DNA of 64,000 nt from Mesorhizobium amorphae (GCF_014843845.1 NZ_JHQS01000051.1:124001-188000); one strand, 5' to 3'; shown: positions 16,218 through 25,172, numbered from the stretch's first letter. Numbers and translations are program-made. The notes: generated by a model from the letters alone, not told the origin.

Positions 16218-17546
16218 ATGTCCAACCGGCTGAAAGTCACGCCGAACGATCTCAGCGCATTCTGGATGCCGTTCACGGCAAACCGCCAGTTCAAGCAGGC
16301 GCCACGCATGTTCGTGTCCGCCAAGGACATGCATTACACAACCAGCGACGGCCGCAAGGTGCTCGACGGCACCGCCGGTCTGTGGTGCGTCAATGCCGGC
16401 CATTGCCGGCCGAAGATCACCGAGGCGATCCAGCACCAGGCGGCCGAACTCGACTATGCGCCGGCCTTCCAGATGGGCCACCCGATCGTCTTCGAACTGG
16501 CGAACCGGCTCGTCGACATCGCGCCGAAGGGCATGGACCATGTCTTCTTCACCAATTCCGGCTCGGAATCGGTCGACACCGCGCTGAAGATGGCGATCGC
16601 CTATCACCGCGCCAAAGGCGAGGGCGCGCGCACCCGCCTGATCGGCCGCGAACGCGGCTATCACGGCGTCAATTTCGGCGGCATCTCGGTCGGCGGCATC
16701 GTTAGCAACCGCAAGATGTTCGGCACGCTGCTCGGCGGCGTCGACCACATGCCACACACGCATCTTCCGGAAAAGAATGCCTTCTCCAGGGGCGTGCCGG
16801 AGCACGGCGCGGAACTGGCGAACGAGCTGGAGCGCATCGTCGCGTTGCATGATGCCTCGACCATCGCCGCCGTCATCGTCGAGCCGGTGGCTGGTTCGAC
16901 CGGCGTCATCCTGCCGCCGAAGGGCTATCTCCAGAAGCTGCGAGAGATCTGCACCAAACACGGCATCCTGCTGATCTTCGACGAGGTCATCACTGGCTTC
17001 GGCCGCCTCGGTACGCCGTTCGCCGCCGACTATTTCGGCGTCACGCCCGATATCATGACGACGGCCAAGGGCGTCTCCAACGGCGTCATCCCAATGGGCG
17101 CGGTGTTCGTCAAGAAGGAAATCCACGACGCCTTCATGACCGGCCCCGAGCACATGATCGAGTTCTTCCACGGCTACACCTATTCGGGCAACCCGATCGC
17201 CTGCGCGGCGGCACTCGGCACGCTCGACACTTACAAGGAAGAGGGGCTTTTGACCCGTGGCGAGGACCTGGCGCCCTATTGGGAAGACGCGCTGCATTCG
17301 CTCAAGGGCGAACCGAATGTCATCGATATCAGAAACATCGGCCTGATCGGCGCGATTGAATTGGCCCCGATCGCCGGACAGCCGACGAAGCGGGCCTTCT
17401 CGGCCTTCGTCAAGGCATTCGAGCGCGGCGCGCTGATCCGCACCACCGGCGACATCATCGCATTGTCGCCGCCGCTGATCATCACCAAGGGCCAGATCAA
17501 CGAATTGATCGACCATGTGCGGGATGTGCTGAGGTCGATAGACTAA
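16218..17546 (+). CDS. Omega-amino acid (beta-alanine):pyruvate aminotransferase, class III
   Basis: The product is 442 residues from the ATG at 16218 (a TTG two codons earlier is possible; AGGGGA lies about 10 bases upstream). It is a class III PLP transaminase: G-T-A-G-L-W-C-V-N-A-G-H near 53-64, the aspartate of F-D-E-V-I-T-G-F-G-R-L-G, and the Schiff-base Lys in T-T-A-K-G-V-S-N-G. The W-M-P-F-T-A-N-R start is typical of beta-alanine:pyruvate transaminases. It would convert beta-alanine, the end product of uracil breakdown, to malonate semialdehyde. It lies next to rutR and upstream of the two hydrolase genes of the same pathway. Confidence 0.9.
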   Translation: MSNRLKVTPNDLSAFWMPFTANRQFKQAPRMFVSAKDMHYTTSDGRKVLDGTAGLWCVNAGHCRPKITEAIQHQAAELDYAPAFQMGHPIVFELANRLVDIAPKGMDHVFFTNSGSESVDTALKMAIAYHRAKGEGARTRLIGRERGYHGVNFGGISVGGIVSNRKMFGTLLGGVDHMPHTHLPEKNAFSRGVPEHGAELANELERIVALHDASTIAAVIVEPVAGSTGVILPPKGYLQKLREICTKHGILLIFDEVITGFGRLGTPFAADYFGVTPDIMTTAKGVSNGVIPMGAVFVKKEIHDAFMTGPEHMIEFFHGYTYSGNPIACAAALGTLDTYKEEGLLTRGEDLAPYWEDALHSLKGEPNVIDIRNIGLIGAIELAPIAGQPTKRAFSAFVKAFERGALIRTTGDIIALSPPLIITKGQINELIDHVRDVLRSID

Positions 17547-17557
17547 ACTTGCTTTGT

Positions 17558-17593
17558 CCGGTCGGGCGGCGTCGGGAACCGCCGCCCGACCGG
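17558..17593. repeat. Strong hairpin between aminotransferase and hydrolase genes
   Basis: CCGGTCGGGCGGC (17558-17570) and GCCGCCCGACCGG (17581-17593) form a perfect 13-bp stem with a 10-base loop. No T-run follows, so it is more likely an mRNA-stabilising or processing hairpin within the operon than a terminator. Confidence 0.65.
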
Positions 17594-17616
17594 GCAATGA
17601 AATGAGAGGACTTTGA

Positions 17617-18867
17617 ATGGCCGCCCCCGGCGAGAATCTGCGAGTGAATTCAGACCGTTTGTGGGATTCCATCATGGAGATGGCGAAGATTGGGCCCGGC
17701 ATTGCCGGCGGCAACAATCGCCAGACCGTGACCGACGAGGACGGCGAGGGCCGGCATCTGTTCAAGCGCTGGTGCGAGGCCGCCGGGCTCGAAATGGGCC
17801 TCGACGAGATGGGCACGATGTTTGCCCGCCGCGAAGGCACCGACCCAAGCCTGCCGCCAGTCTATGTCGGCAGCCATCTCGACACCCAGCCGACCGGCGG
17901 CAAGTATGACGGCGTGCTCGGCGTGCTCGGTGGGCTCGAAGTCGTGCGCTCGCTCAACGATCTTGGCATCAAGACCAGGCATCCGATCGTCGTCACCAAC
18001 TGGACCAACGAAGAAGGCGCGCGCTTCGCGCCGGCGATGATGGCGTCTGGCGTGTTCGCCGGCGTGCTCGACCAGGCCGACGTCTACGAACATGTCGACA
18101 AGGATGGCAAGAAGTTCGGCGAGGAGCTCGAACGCATCGGCTGGAAAGGCTCCGAGAAGGTCGGGGCGCGCCAAATCCACGCCTTCTTCGAATTGCATAT
18201 CGAGCAGGGACCGATCCTCGAGGACGAGGGTATCGACATCGGCGTCGTCACCCATGGCCAGGGACTGAAATGGCTGCAGGTGACGCTGACCGGCAAGGAA
18301 GCGCATACCGGCTCGACGCCGATGCCGAAACGCCGCAATGCCGGGCTCGGCATGGCCAGGGTGATCGAACTGGTGCACGAGGTGGCCATGGACTATCAGC
18401 CCGACGCCGTCGGTGCGGTCGGCCACATGCAGGTCTATCCGAACTCGCGCAACATCATTGCCGGGCGTACCGTCTTCACCATCGACATCCGCTCGCCGGA
18501 AAAAGAGGTTCTCGATACGATGGACGCGCGCATCCGTGAGGGCATCGACACGATCTGCGATGCGCTCGACATCAAATATCAAATCGAACAGGTCGGGCAT
18601 TTCGACCCGGTCACCTTCGACAAGAACTGCGTCAAGGCGATCCGCGATGCCGCCGACCGGCTGGGCTACACGCACCGCAACATCGTCTCCGGCGCCGGCC
18701 ACGACGCCTGCTGGATCAACCGCGTTGCGCCGACGGCAATGGTGATGTGCCCTTGCGTCGATGGTCTCAGCCACAACGAAGCCGAGGAAATCTCCAAGGA
18801 ATGGGCAGCGGCCGGCGCCGACGTGCTGTTCCATGCGGTTGTGGAGACGGCTGTCATCGTGGAGTGA
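17617..18867 (+). CDS. Zn-dependent hydrolase, beta-ureidopropionase/N-carbamoyl amino acid amidohydrolase type
   Basis: The product is 416 residues of the M20 amidohydrolase (AmaB/allantoate amidohydrolase) group. Metal-site motifs are visible: G-S-H-L-D-T-Q-P-T-G-G-K-Y-D-G near 84-98, T-N-E-E-G-A-R-F near 128-135, H-I-E-Q-G-P near 193-198 and the C-terminal G-L-S-H-N-E-A-E-E. Bacterial beta-alanine synthases that cut N-carbamoyl-beta-alanine to beta-alanine, CO2 and ammonia belong here, and the neighbouring dihydropyrimidinase and preTA support that reaction over allantoate. AGAGGA lies 7 bases before the ATG. Confidence 0.88.
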   Translation: MAAPGENLRVNSDRLWDSIMEMAKIGPGIAGGNNRQTVTDEDGEGRHLFKRWCEAAGLEMGLDEMGTMFARREGTDPSLPPVYVGSHLDTQPTGGKYDGVLGVLGGLEVVRSLNDLGIKTRHPIVVTNWTNEEGARFAPAMMASGVFAGVLDQADVYEHVDKDGKKFGEELERIGWKGSEKVGARQIHAFFELHIEQGPILEDEGIDIGVVTHGQGLKWLQVTLTGKEAHTGSTPMPKRRNAGLGMARVIELVHEVAMDYQPDAVGAVGHMQVYPNSRNIIAGRTVFTIDIRSPEKEVLDTMDARIREGIDTICDALDIKYQIEQVGHFDPVTFDKNCVKAIRDAADRLGYTHRNIVSGAGHDACWINRVAPTAMVMCPCVDGLSHNEAEEISKEWAAAGADVLFHAVVETAVIVE

Positions 18868-18929
18868 GGTCAGAAATCTAGAATTCAACGCTGCTCACCA
18901 AGAAGCGCGAAGAGAACAGGGGAACAAAA

Positions 18930-20381
18930 ATGACCAAAGTCATCAAGAACGGCACCATCGTCACCGCCGACCGCACCTGGAAGGCCGATGTGTTGTTCAG
19001 CCACGGCAAGATCGTCGCCATCGGCTCTGACCTGCATGGCGACCATGAGTTCGACGCCACCGGCTGCTACGTCATGCCTGGCGGCGTCGATCCGCACACG
19101 CATCTCGAAATGCCGTTCATGGGCACCTATTCGGCTGACGATTTCGAATCCGGCACCCGGGCGGCCTTGTCCGGCGGTACGACGATGGTGGTCGATTTCT
19201 GCCTGCCGTCGCCGAAGCAGTCGCTGCTCGAAGCCTTGCAGATGTGGGACAACAAGACGTCGAAGGCGTCCTGCGATTATTCCTTCCATATGGCCATCAC
19301 CTGGTGGGGCAAGCAGGTGTTCGACGAGATGGCGACCATCGTCGACAAGGGCATCACCTCGTTCAAGCATTTCATGGCCTACAAGGGCGCGCTGATGGTC
19401 GACGACGACGAGATGTATGCGTCGTTCCAGCGCTGCGCCGATCTCGGCGCGCTGCCGCTGGTGCATGCCGAGAATGGCGACGTGGTCGCGGCCCTGTCGC
19501 AGAAGCTGCTTGCCGCCGGCAACAACGGGCCGGAGGGGCACGCCTATTCGCGCCCGCCGGAGGTGGAAGGCGAGGCGACCAACCGCGCCATCATGATCGC
19601 CGACATGGCCGGCGTGCCGCTCTATGTCGTGCACGTCTCCTGCGAGCAGGCGCATGAGGCCATCCGCCGCGCGCGGCAGAAGGGCATGCGCGTGTTCGGC
19701 GAGCCGTTGATCCAGCACCTGACGCTCGATGAGAGCGAATATTTCAACAAGGACTGGGACCATGCCGCGCGCCGTGTGATGAGCCCGCCCTTCCGCAACA
19801 AGCTGCACCAGGATTCGCTGTGGGCGGGCCTGCAGGCCGGATCGCTGCAAGTGGTGGCGACCGACCATTGCGCCTTCACCACCAAGCAGAAGCGCAACGG
19901 CGTCGGCGATTTCACAAAGATTCCGAACGGCACCGGCGGCCTCGAAGACCGCTTGCCGATGCTGTGGACCACAGGCGTCAACACCGGACGGCTGACGAAG
20001 AACGAGTTCGTCGCGGTGACCTCGACCAACATCGCCAAGATCCTCAACATGTATCCGAAGAAGGGCGCCATAGTCGAAGGCGCGGATGCCGACATCGTCG
20101 TCTGGGACCCGAAGCGCAAGAAGAAGATCACCTCGAAGAAGCAGCAGTCGGTGATCGACTACAATGTCTTCGAAGGTTTCGAGGTGACCGGCCTGCCGCG
20201 CTTCGTCTTCTCGCGCGGCGAATTGTCGATCGAGGAAGCCGAGGTCAAGGCAAAGCCCGGGCATGGCGAATTCGTCGCCCGCGAGCCGAATGCGGCGGTC
20301 AACCGGGCACTGTCGACGTGGAAGGAAATTTCCGCGCCGCGCAAGGTGGAACGCACTGGCATTCCGGCGACCGGGGTCTGA
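18930..20381 (+). CDS. hydA: Dihydropyrimidinase (D-hydantoinase)
   Basis: The product is 483 residues, a cyclic amidohydrolase with metal-binding H-T-H at 56-58, the carbamylated-Lys region S-F-K-H-F-M-A-Y-K-G near 145-155, V-H-A-E-N-G near 180, V-V-H-V-S-C near 235 and A-T-D-H-C-A near 310. It opens dihydrouracil or dihydrothymine to the N-carbamoyl beta-amino acid, the step between PreTA and the hydrolase just upstream. It is 62 bases behind that gene, and a small secreted protein gene begins only 2 bases after its stop. Confidence 0.93.
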   Translation: MTKVIKNGTIVTADRTWKADVLFSHGKIVAIGSDLHGDHEFDATGCYVMPGGVDPHTHLEMPFMGTYSADDFESGTRAALSGGTTMVVDFCLPSPKQSLLEALQMWDNKTSKASCDYSFHMAITWWGKQVFDEMATIVDKGITSFKHFMAYKGALMVDDDEMYASFQRCADLGALPLVHAENGDVVAALSQKLLAAGNNGPEGHAYSRPPEVEGEATNRAIMIADMAGVPLYVVHVSCEQAHEAIRRARQKGMRVFGEPLIQHLTLDESEYFNKDWDHAARRVMSPPFRNKLHQDSLWAGLQAGSLQVVATDHCAFTTKQKRNGVGDFTKIPNGTGGLEDRLPMLWTTGVNTGRLTKNEFVAVTSTNIAKILNMYPKKGAIVEGADADIVVWDPKRKKKITSKKQQSVIDYNVFEGFEVTGLPRFVFSRGELSIEEAEVKAKPGHGEFVAREPNAAVNRALSTWKEISAPRKVERTGIPATGV

Positions 20382-20383
20382 CC

Positions 20384-20761
20384 ATGCGCATTGTTCATCT
20401 CGCCATGGCGGCCGCGTTCCTGCTGGCCGCCGGCCAGGCTTCGGCCGCTGCGATCGACCTGTCCAAGCCCTATGGCAACAAGTCCGGCTGCATCAACAAG
20501 AATGGTCAGGAAGTCTATGCCGAGGACATGCTGCTCCTGAGCGACGAGGCATTCGTTACCGCGGCCAGCGCCTGCACCTTCACCGAAAAGAAGGCACAGG
20601 CCGATGGGTCACTGGTGGTCAAATCCATGTGCGCGGCGGAGGGCGAGGAAGGTCAGTCGCCGATACAATTCACCATCAAGCGCAGCCCCAAGAATGCCAA
20701 GAAGCTGGTGATCGCCGATGAGGACGGCACCGTTTACGGGGAAGTGTCCCGGTGCCGATGA
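20384..20761 (+). CDS. Small secreted Cys-containing protein coupled to the dihydropyrimidinase gene
   Basis: A 125-residue protein with a Sec signal (about 1-22, ending A-S-A). The mature part has four Cys (after the first, in S-A-C-T-F, S-M-C-A-A and at the extreme C-terminus S-R-C-R), so two disulfides in the periplasm are plausible. I do not recognise a family. Its ATG is 2 bases after the dihydropyrimidinase TGA, with a GGGG stretch inside the upstream gene as ribosome binding site, which indicates cotranscription and translational coupling. Whether it helps pyrimidine use is unknown. Confidence 0.7.
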   Translation: MRIVHLAMAAAFLLAAGQASAAAIDLSKPYGNKSGCINKNGQEVYAEDMLLLSDEAFVTAASACTFTEKKAQADGSLVVKSMCAAEGEEGQSPIQFTIKRSPKNAKKLVIADEDGTVYGEVSRCR

Positions 20762-20787
20762 CGGCCAGCGTCTCTCGTTCGATGATC

Positions 20788-21192
20788 TCAAGCGACCAGC
20801 GCATCCAGTTCCGGCAACAGGATGACGCTTTCCTGTTCGTTGGGGTCGGTGCGGGCGATGACCGCCGAAGCCGGACTGCCGCTCAGATTGGCCGGCAAAT
20901 GCGGGACGCCGGCGGGGATGTAGAAGAGGTCGCCGGCCTTGACCAGGATCTGCTGCTCGAGCTTATCGCCGTACCAGGTGTGGACTTCGCCGGAGAGCAC
21001 GTAGATCGCCGTTTCATGGCTTTCATGCAGATGCGCCTTGGCGCGGGCGCCGGGCGGCATGGTGAGAAGATGCATGCAGATGCCCGAGGAGCCGACGGTC
21101 TCAGCGGCGATGCCGGCGAAGTAGCTCAGCCCCTGCTTGCCTTCATAAGAGCTTTCCGGGCGGATAAGATGACAAGTGGGTTTAGGCGACAT
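20788..21192 (-). CDS. Cupin-domain protein
   Basis: The product is 134 residues with a single cupin barrel: A-K-A-H-L-H-E-S-H-E-T-A-I-Y-V-L-S-G-E near 52-70 carries the metal-binding His pair and Glu of motif 1, and G-D-L-F-Y-I-P-A-G-V-P-H near 88-99 supplies motif 2. Small stand-alone cupins of this kind can be enzymes or binding proteins; the function here is unassigned. It is on the opposite strand inside the pyrimidine region, between the hydA operon and the ABC transporter operon, and may be a separate unit. Confidence 0.82.
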   Translation of the reverse strand: MSPKPTCHLIRPESSYEGKQGLSYFAGIAAETVGSSGICMHLLTMPPGARAKAHLHESHETAIYVLSGEVHTWYGDKLEQQILVKAGDLFYIPAGVPHLPANLSGSPASAVIARTDPNEQESVILLPELDALVA

Positions 21193-21308
21193 CGGGGAAA
21201 CTCCGGGCGTCGATCTGATGGGACAGGACGAGTGGAAAACAACGCAATCACAAAATCAACCGGATTCCAGCCAGCGCAGCAGCGATGCGGCGAGGCAGGT
21301 TGCAGCCT

Positions 21309-22100
21309 ATGACAGGGAATTCGCCAGCCGTCGTTTCGGCAAGCAAACTCGGCCTCACCTTCCAGACCAATGACGGCCCGGTGCAGGCGCTGTCCAACGT
21401 CGATCTCACCATCGGCAAGGGTGAATTCGTCTCCTTCATCGGGCCATCCGGCTGCGGCAAGACGACCTTGCTGCGCGTCATCGCCGATCTGGAGAAGCCG
21501 ACCGCCGGAACCATCTCTGTCAACGGCATGACGCCGGAGCAGGCGCGCGAAAGCCGAGCCTACGGCTATGTCTTCCAGGCGGCGGCGCTGTTCCCGTGGC
21601 GCACGATCGAGCGCAATGTGGGGTTGCCGCTGGAGATCATCGGCCTCTCCAGGGCGGAGCAGGCCGAGCGCATCAAGCGCACGCTGGAATTGGTCAACCT
21701 CTCCGGCTTCGAGAAGAAATATCCCTGGCAGCTATCCGGCGGCATGCAGCAGCGCGCCTCGATCGCGCGCGCGCTCGCCTTCGACGCCGATCTCCTGTTG
21801 ATGGATGAGCCGTTCGGCGCGCTGGACGAGATCGTGCGCGACCATCTCAACGAACAGCTGCTGGAACTGTGGGAGCGGACCAACAAGACGATCTGCTTCG
21901 TCACCCACTCCATTCCCGAGGCGGTGTACCTCTCAACGCGCATCGTCGTCATGTCGCCGCGCCCGGGTCGTGTCAGCGACATCATCGAATCGACACTGCC
22001 GAAGAAGCGGCCGCTCGACATCCGCGAAACGCCGGAGTTTCTGGCGATCGCGGCCCGCGTGCGCGACGGGCTGCGGGCAGGGCACAGCTATGATGATTGA
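21309..22100 (+). CDS. ABC transporter ATP-binding protein (nitrate/taurine/NMT1 type)
   Basis: The product is 263 residues. It has Walker A G-P-S-G-C-G-K-T-T near 47-55, signature L-S-G-G-M-Q-Q-R near 142-149, Walker B L-L-L-M-D-E-P near 162-168, and the switch His in V-T-H-S. The subfamily is the one that energises uptake of nitrate, sulfonates and pyrimidine or thiamine precursors. I used the ATG at 21309; the frame is open to 21285. It starts a four-gene operon with two permeases and a binding protein. The pyrimidine genes upstream make a pyrimidine or its breakdown product the likely substrate. Confidence 0.88.
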   Translation: MTGNSPAVVSASKLGLTFQTNDGPVQALSNVDLTIGKGEFVSFIGPSGCGKTTLLRVIADLEKPTAGTISVNGMTPEQARESRAYGYVFQAAALFPWRTIERNVGLPLEIIGLSRAEQAERIKRTLELVNLSGFEKKYPWQLSGGMQQRASIARALAFDADLLLMDEPFGALDEIVRDHLNEQLLELWERTNKTICFVTHSIPEAVYLSTRIVVMSPRPGRVSDIIESTLPKKRPLDIRETPEFLAIAARVRDGLRAGHSYDD

Positions 22101-22129
22101 GGGGGCGTCAACCGCGCGGGGAGCGCTCA

Positions 22130-23008
22130 ATGGATAGCTTCCGCGACAAGATCGTCCCGGTGACCTCGATCCTCTTGGGCGTGGTCGTCGTCTGGTACGT
22201 CATGGCCGTCGTCCTCAACACGCCGTTCCAGCGCGATCTCGACCGCCGCGCCAACGAAGCGCCCGGCGTCGTCGAATTCCTCGGCAAGACGCTGTCGCAG
22301 CCGAAGCCGACGCTGCCGGCGCCGCACCAGGTGGCGACGAACTTCTTCGAAAACACGTTTCTGCGCAGCGTCACCTCCAACCGCAGCCTCGTCTACAATG
22401 CCTGGGTGACGCTGTCCTCGACGTTGCTCGGCTTCGCCTTCGGCACCGCGCTCGGCATCGTCATTGCCGTCGGCATCGTGCATGTGGCGACGCTCGAGCG
22501 CAGCCTGATGCCATGGATCATCGCTTCGCAGACGATCCCGATCCTGGCGGTGGCGCCGATGATCATCGTCGTGCTGGCGGCGATCGGCATCACCGGTCTG
22601 ATTCCGAAGGCACTGATCTCGACCTATCTGTCGTTCTTCCCCGTCGCGGTCGGCATGGTCAAGGGACTGCGCTCGCCCGAGATCATGCATCTCGATTTGA
22701 TGCATACCTACAATGCCAGCCGCGCGCAGACCTTCTGGAAGCTGCGCGTGCCGGCTTCCGTGCCGTTCCTGTTCACCTCGATGAAGGTGGCGGTGGCGGC
22801 GAGCCTGGTCGGCGCCATCGTCGGCGAATTGCCGACGGGTGCGGTCGCCGGCATCGGCGCCAAGCTACTCGCCGGCGCCTATTACAGCCAGACCATCGAC
22901 ATCTGGTCGGCGCTGGTCGCCGGCTCTGTGGTGGCCGCGCTTCTAGTCATGGTGGTCGGCATCGCCGGACGTCTCGTCGACCGCGCCATGGGCGGGAGGC
23001 CGGCATGA
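22130..23008 (+). CDS. ABC transporter permease
   Basis: The product is 292 residues with about six membrane helices. The BPD_transp_1 domain shows the coupling-helix EAA-like loop D-L-M-H-T-Y-N-A-S-R-A-Q-T-F-W-K-L-R-V-P-A near 184-204. I chose the ATG at 22130, with GGAG 6 bases upstream; the frame extends further back without similarity. The stop overlaps the next permease start (ATGA). The presence of two different permeases suggests a heterodimeric channel. Confidence 0.87.
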   Translation: MDSFRDKIVPVTSILLGVVVVWYVMAVVLNTPFQRDLDRRANEAPGVVEFLGKTLSQPKPTLPAPHQVATNFFENTFLRSVTSNRSLVYNAWVTLSSTLLGFAFGTALGIVIAVGIVHVATLERSLMPWIIASQTIPILAVAPMIIVVLAAIGITGLIPKALISTYLSFFPVAVGMVKGLRSPEIMHLDLMHTYNASRAQTFWKLRVPASVPFLFTSMKVAVAASLVGAIVGELPTGAVAGIGAKLLAGAYYSQTIDIWSALVAGSVVAALLVMVVGIAGRLVDRAMGGRPA

Positions 23009-24159
23009 ACTGGCTGAAACCCTCCTGGCAAGCGGTGCTGGCGGTCGCGCTGTGCCTGATCGCGGTCGGGCTCGGGGCGATGTCGAAGCCGGAAGCGGCG
23101 GCGTTGGCGCAACCCGAGGCGTCCTTCCCCTACCCCTACCTTGTGACGAAGGGGCTGATGTTCGGCCTGCTTGTGATTGCAGCTTTGGTCTCGATGACCA
23201 GGCTGCCGGCCATCGTTGAAGCTCTGGTGCTGTTCGTCGGCGCGCATCTTACCGCCTGGCTGTTGATCACGGGCATAAACGGGTTCGAAGGCACGGCACT
23301 GGCGCCGTATTTCCTGGTGCTCGCCGCTGCGTGGCTTCTGGGATGGCGCTGCGTGGCGGTGCTGTCTTCCCTGCGCCCCGTCGCGAATTGGGCCAGGACC
23401 GCCCTTCGCCTGATCATCCCGGCGATCTTCGGCGCCTGGATCCTGATCCTCTGGGAAGCGATCACACGTGGCGCCGGCATTCCCTTCATCCTGTTGCCGC
23501 CGCCAAGTGCCATCGGTGCACGCATTGCCAGCTCGCTGCCGGTGCTTGGGGCGGATGTCAGGCAAACCATCTTCAAGGCGGTGATCTTCGGTTATGTCGT
23601 CGGCAGCGGCGCCGGCTTCCTCGCGGCCATCGCCGCCGACCGCGTGCCCTTCCTGCGGCGTGGCCTGCTGCCGATCGGCAACATGGTCTCGGCGCTGCCG
23701 ATCATCGGCGTCGCCCCCATCATGGTGATGTGGTTCGGTTTCGACTGGCAGTCCAAGGCGGCGGTCGTCATCATCATGACCTTCTTCCCGATGCTGGTGA
23801 ACACTGTCGCCGGGCTTGCCGCTTCCGGCCACATGGAACGCGACCTGATGCGCACTTATGCGTCGGGCTACTGGCAGACACTGTTCAAGCTGCGGCTGCC
23901 GGCCGCAGCACCCTTCATCTTCAACGCGCTGAAGATCAATTCGACGCTGGCGCTGATCGGCGCCATCGTCGCCGAGTTCTTCGGCACGCCTGTCGTCGGC
24001 ATGGGATTCCGCATTTCGACCGAGGTCGGGCGGATGAACATCGATATGGTCTGGGCTGAAATCGCAGTTGCAGCACTTGCGGGTTCGGTCTTTTATGGCG
24101 TGGTCGCTCTTTTCGAGAGAGCCGTCACGTTTTGGCATCCCTCTGTCCGTGGTGGATAG
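23005..24159 (+). CDS. ABC transporter permease with extended N-terminal membrane region
   Basis: The product is 384 residues. The C-terminal two thirds (about 140-380) is a standard BPD_transp_1 permease with coupling loop D-L-M-R-T-Y-A-S-G-Y-W-Q-T-L-F-K-L-R-L-P-A. The first 120 residues add about four further hydrophobic helices (near 10-27, 46-60, 65-82, 90-108) that common permeases of this family lack. It overlaps the upstream permease by 4 bases. The extra helices are real in frame and codon use, but their role is unknown. Confidence 0.87.
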   Translation: MNWLKPSWQAVLAVALCLIAVGLGAMSKPEAAALAQPEASFPYPYLVTKGLMFGLLVIAALVSMTRLPAIVEALVLFVGAHLTAWLLITGINGFEGTALAPYFLVLAAAWLLGWRCVAVLSSLRPVANWARTALRLIIPAIFGAWILILWEAITRGAGIPFILLPPPSAIGARIASSLPVLGADVRQTIFKAVIFGYVVGSGAGFLAAIAADRVPFLRRGLLPIGNMVSALPIIGVAPIMVMWFGFDWQSKAAVVIIMTFFPMLVNTVAGLAASGHMERDLMRTYASGYWQTLFKLRLPAAAPFIFNALKINSTLALIGAIVAEFFGTPVVGMGFRISTEVGRMNIDMVWAEIAVAALAGSVFYGVVALFERAVTFWHPSVRGG

Positions 24160-24200
24160 GGGCGGTGGGTTTAAGGGCACTAACTTCAGAGGGTAAAAAC

Positions 24201-25172
24201 ATGAAAAGACTGATTATTCCCGTTCTGGCCGGCGCGATGTCGCTGGCCGCTTTCCAGGCGATGGCCGCCGACAAGGTGACGCTGCAACTGAAATGGGTCA
24301 CGCAGGCCCAGTTCGCCGGCTACTATGTCGCCAAGGCCAAGGGCTTCTACGAGGCCGAAGGCCTCGACGTCGATATCAAGCCCGGCGGCCCCGATATTGC
24401 GCCCGAGCAGGTGATCGCCGGCGGTGGCGCCGACGTCATCGTCGACTGGATGGGCGGCGCACTGGCCGCGCGCGAAAAGGGCGTGCCGCTGGTCAACATC
24501 GCCCAGCCGTTCAAGAAGGCCGGCATGGAGCTGGTCTGCCCGAAGGACGGCCCGATCAAGACCGAAGCCGACTTCAAGGGCCATACGCTGGGCGTCTGGT
24601 TTTTCGGCAACGAGTATCCGTTCTACGCCTGGATGAACAAGCTCGGCCTGAAGACCGAAGGCGGTCCGGACGGCGTCACCGTGCTGAAGCAGAGCTTTGA
24701 CGTGCAGCCGCTGATCCAGAAGCAGGCCGACTGCATTTCGGTCATGACCTACAACGAATACTGGCAGCTGATCGATGCCGGCTACAAGCCGGACCAGTTG
24801 ATCGTGTTCAACTACTCGGCCATGGGCAACGACCTGCTTGAAGACGGGCTCTATGCCTCCGAGGACAAGCTCAAGGATCCGGCCTTCGAGGACAAGATGG
24901 TGCGGTTCGTGCGCGCCTCTATGAAGGGCTGGAAATACGCCGTCGACAATTCCGACGAGGCGGCCGGCATCGTCATGGACAATGGCGGCCAGGACGAAAA
25001 CCATCAGAAGCGCATGATGGGCGAGGTTGCCAAGCTGATCGACAATGCCGACGGCAAGCTCGATCCGGCGACCTATGAGCGCACCGCCAAGGCACTGCTG
25101 GACCAGAAGATCATCACCAAGGAGCCTAGCGGCGCCTACACGACCGCGATCACCGACAAGGCGATCAAGTAG
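24201..25172 (+). CDS. NMT1/THI5-like periplasmic substrate-binding protein
   Basis: The product is 323 residues with a Sec signal ending A-M-A near residue 23. The mature protein opens V-T-L-Q-L-K-W-V-T-Q-A-Q-F-A-G-Y-Y-V-A-K, the classic NMT1/THI5 fold that binds pyrimidine-like ligands such as thiamine precursors. The ligand pocket signature G-V-W-F-F-G-N-E-Y-P-F is near 135-145. It closes the ABC operon and is followed by a strong hairpin. Given the neighbouring catabolic genes, a pyrimidine base or dihydropyrimidine is the most likely ligand; this is inference. Confidence 0.87.
   Translation: MKRLIIPVLAGAMSLAAFQAMAADKVTLQLKWVTQAQFAGYYVAKAKGFYEAEGLDVDIKPGGPDIAPEQVIAGGGADVIVDWMGGALAAREKGVPLVNIAQPFKKAGMELVCPKDGPIKTEADFKGHTLGVWFFGNEYPFYAWMNKLGLKTEGGPDGVTVLKQSFDVQPLIQKQADCISVMTYNEYWQLIDAGYKPDQLIVFNYSAMGNDLLEDGLYASEDKLKDPAFEDKMVRFVRASMKGWKYAVDNSDEAAGIVMDNGGQDENHQKRMMGEVAKLIDNADGKLDPATYERTAKALLDQKIITKEPSGAYTTAITDKAIK

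Noticed and set aside
16197..17840. Long minus-strand frame of about 547 codons
   Set aside because: Antisense to the aminotransferase gene, whose motifs are unmistakable; the antisense product resembles no protein family.
24060..24200. Possible thiamine (THI-box) riboswitch before the NMT1/THI5-like protein
   Set aside because: No THI-box core sequences occur; the region is the end of the permease gene and a short spacer.
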